Of a stretch of 7,767 nucleotides of DNA, positions 7,159 to 7,767 are shown one piece after another (position 1 is the first letter of the stretch; each line of letters begins with the position of its first letter). The notes beneath the pieces were generated by a model. The model was not told where the DNA came from. It saw only the letters and a list, made by a program, of their open reading frames with translations, and made no database searches. The stretch comes from Spirochaetales bacterium (lineage in GTDB: Bacteria > Spirochaetota > Spirochaetia > SZUA-6 > DRHE01): assembly GCA_011049745.1 (NCBI GenBank), contig DRHE01000410.1:1-7767 (forward strand). The letters run 5' to 3'. Made by a program: the position numbers and the translations under genes.

Positions 7159-7183
7159 GTTACTAACACGAGTAACTAACACG
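7157..7183 (+). promoter_or_regulatory. Candidate operator: palindrome plus 13-bp-spaced direct repeat over the transcription start
   Basis: Three symmetries overlap here. GTGTTA-C-TAACAC at 7157-7169 is a perfect odd-centred 13-bp palindrome. GTTACT (7159-7164) and AGTAAC (7171-7176) form a second inverted repeat with a 6-base gap. GTTACTAACACG (7159-7170) recurs as GTAACTAACACG (7172-7183), 11 of 12 identical with a 13-base period. The site overlaps the -10 end and the predicted start, a typical position for a repressor. No regulator gene is in the window, and I cannot assign the family: there is no central CG as in a classic LacI-type or cre site. Confidence 0.6.
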
Positions 7184-7189
7184 GAAAAT

Positions 7190-7246
7190 GGTAAATTTAA
7201 TTGCAATAACAGCTTTAATTCAATTTTAGCATGCAAAAATTTTACC
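7190..7246 (+). promoter_or_regulatory. Imperfect AT-rich stem-loop in the leader of the transporter gene
   Basis: GGTAAA at 7190-7195 pairs with TTTACC at 7241-7246, and TTGCA at 7201-7205 pairs with TGCAA at 7232-7236, with mismatches between and a loop of about 26 bases. It lies inside the predicted leader transcript. It may be regulatory, or simply chance pairing in AT-rich DNA. Confidence 0.25.
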
Positions 7247-7254
7247 AGGCGGAC

Positions 7255-7272
7255 CCTCTGTGAGAGGAGGTG
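7255..7272 (+). promoter_or_regulatory. Small hairpin and strong ribosome-site-like sequence with no matching start codon
   Basis: CCTCT (7255-7259) pairs with AGAGG (7263-7267) around a GTG loop, and AGGAGGTG at 7265-7272 is a full match to the Shine-Dalgarno consensus. No ATG, GTG or TTG lies 5-10 bases downstream. The GTG at 7270 overlaps the motif and would give only 13 codons, ending in TAA at 7309-7311. It could be a remnant, a leader-peptide site with an unusual start, or a ribosome standby site. Confidence 0.3.
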
Positions 7273-7309
7273 GGAATATATAAAAGGGCACCGCAAAAAA
7301 AAATTCCTT

Positions 7310-7316
7310 AAGGAGG
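7310..7316 (+). promoter_or_regulatory. Ribosome binding site of the substrate-binding protein gene
   Basis: AAGGAGG at 7310-7316 precedes the ATG at 7328 by an 11-base A-rich spacer. It lies inside a 10-bp palindrome (TCCTTAAGGA, 7305-7314), which could in principle partly mask it. Confidence 0.8.
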
Positions 7317-7327
7317 AACTAAAAAAA

Positions 7328-7748
7328 ATGAAAAAGATTAGACGATTATTTATCTTTTGTGTCATCCTGCTGGTTGCGGCTCTGCCCCTGGTAATGGCTG
7401 GAGGCGCTCAGGAGGAAAAGAAGGCAAGAGAGGCCGAGGTAGTAACCATAAACATAGCCACCGGCAGCGTGGGCACCGAGTATGAGCTTTTAATCAAGCA
7501 GGCTGATCGCTATATGGCTAAACATCCCAATCTGAAAATAACGGCCTTGAATACTCCTGATCTGGCTACAGACCGCCTTGGCCTTTATTTGCAATTCTTT
7601 GAAGCCCGGAGTCCGGAATTGGATATCTACATGATCGACGTAATCTGGCCCGGTGACCTGGCTGAGCATTTTGTTGATCTCTATAAATATGGAGCCAGAG
7701 CATATGTTAAAGAACACTTTCCGTCAATTGTAGAGAACAATACAGTTG
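7328..7748 (+). CDS. Sugar (maltose/trehalose/alpha-glucoside type) ABC transporter substrate-binding protein, N-terminal part
   Basis: This is the exported solute-binding component of an ABC sugar importer (family 1, MalE/TMBP-like). About 140 genuine residues are present before the contig end. The signal peptide is clear: MKKIRR, a hydrophobic core at ~7-22 and a probable signal peptidase I cleavage after VMA (Ala24). The cysteine in the core (Cys11) is not in a lipobox. The mature start, GGAQEEKK, resembles Spirochaetota binding proteins. The lobe then reads VTINIATGSVGTEYELLIKQ, a YMAKHPNLKI strand-helix typical of the family, a region rich in helix formers, and DIYMIDVIWPGDLAEHFVDL, a signature of trehalose/maltose and AglE-like binders. 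An alpha-glucosidase gene lies just upstream, which supports an alpha-glucoside substrate; the substrate remains inference. It has its own promoter and operator candidate. Permease and ATPase genes would be expected beyond the window. The last codons after 7748 come from adapter sequence. Confidence 0.9.
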
Positions 7749-7767
7749 CTGTCTCTTATACACATCT
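7749..7767. other. Nextera/Tn5 mosaic-end adapter remnant at contig end (artefact)
   Basis: The final 19 bases, CTGTCTCTTATACACATCT, are identical to the reverse complement of the Tn5 mosaic end used in Nextera tagmentation libraries. An exact 19-base match placed flush with the sequence end is best explained by untrimmed adapter carried into the assembly, not by biology. Its first base or two could coincide with genuine sequence. Confidence 0.95.

Noticed and set aside
7033..7365. Antisense open frame of about 110 codons across the intergenic region
   Set aside because: It runs through the promoter, leader and signal-peptide DNA of the plus-strand gene; its Phe/Leu/Ile-rich text reflects AT-rich DNA rather than a protein family.
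7749..7767. Terminal 19 bases as a transposon end or attachment site
   Set aside because: It is identical to the Nextera library adapter and flush with the contig end, with no transposase gene or target duplication.

Overview
This window reads as bacterial chromosomal DNA with a compact, all-plus-strand layout. It holds five genes, two of them cut by the window edges. Moderate GC content, Shine-Dalgarno sites, a sugar-binding protein with an Ala-Gly-Gly-Ala-Gln-Glu-Glu signal cleavage region, and a large two-receiver PEP/pyruvate-binding protein of a kind I associate with Spirochaetota and Bacteroidota all point to an anaerobic heterotroph. Spirochaetota is my best guess, but there is no rRNA or other marker to confirm it.

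Layout: (1) 1-917 is the 3' two thirds of gdhA (NADP-type glutamate dehydrogenase), followed by a strong intrinsic terminator at 945-976. (2) 1003-3975 encodes a protein of about 990 residues. It has two response-regulator-like domains followed by the ATP-grasp nucleotide-binding domain of PEP synthase/pyruvate phosphate dikinase, with no recognisable phosphohistidine or PEP-binding domains. (3) 4047-5408 encodes a CoA-disulfide reductase/NADH oxidase family flavoprotein. (4) 5437-7111 encodes a GH13 alpha-glucosidase that is split into two frames by what looks like one extra base near 6647-6649. (5) After a 216-base intergenic region with a good sigma-70-type promoter, an overlapping repeat/palindrome operator candidate and a long leader, 7328 onward encodes the start of a sugar ABC transporter substrate-binding protein.

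The last 19 bases (7749-7767) match exactly the Nextera/Tn5 mosaic-end adapter. They are a sequencing artefact at a contig end, so the last few codons of gene 5 are not biological.

Functionally, the left half concerns nitrogen assimilation and the pyruvate/PEP node plus thiol/NADH redox. The right half looks like a module for uptake and hydrolysis of alpha-glucosides (maltose/trehalose type): the binding protein captures the sugar and the alpha-glucosidase hydrolyses it in the cytoplasm. I found no RNA genes, CRISPR arrays, mobile elements or defence systems. The points most worth a second look are the two-receiver PPDK_N protein, the promoter-operator of the transporter, the frameshift, and the adapter.
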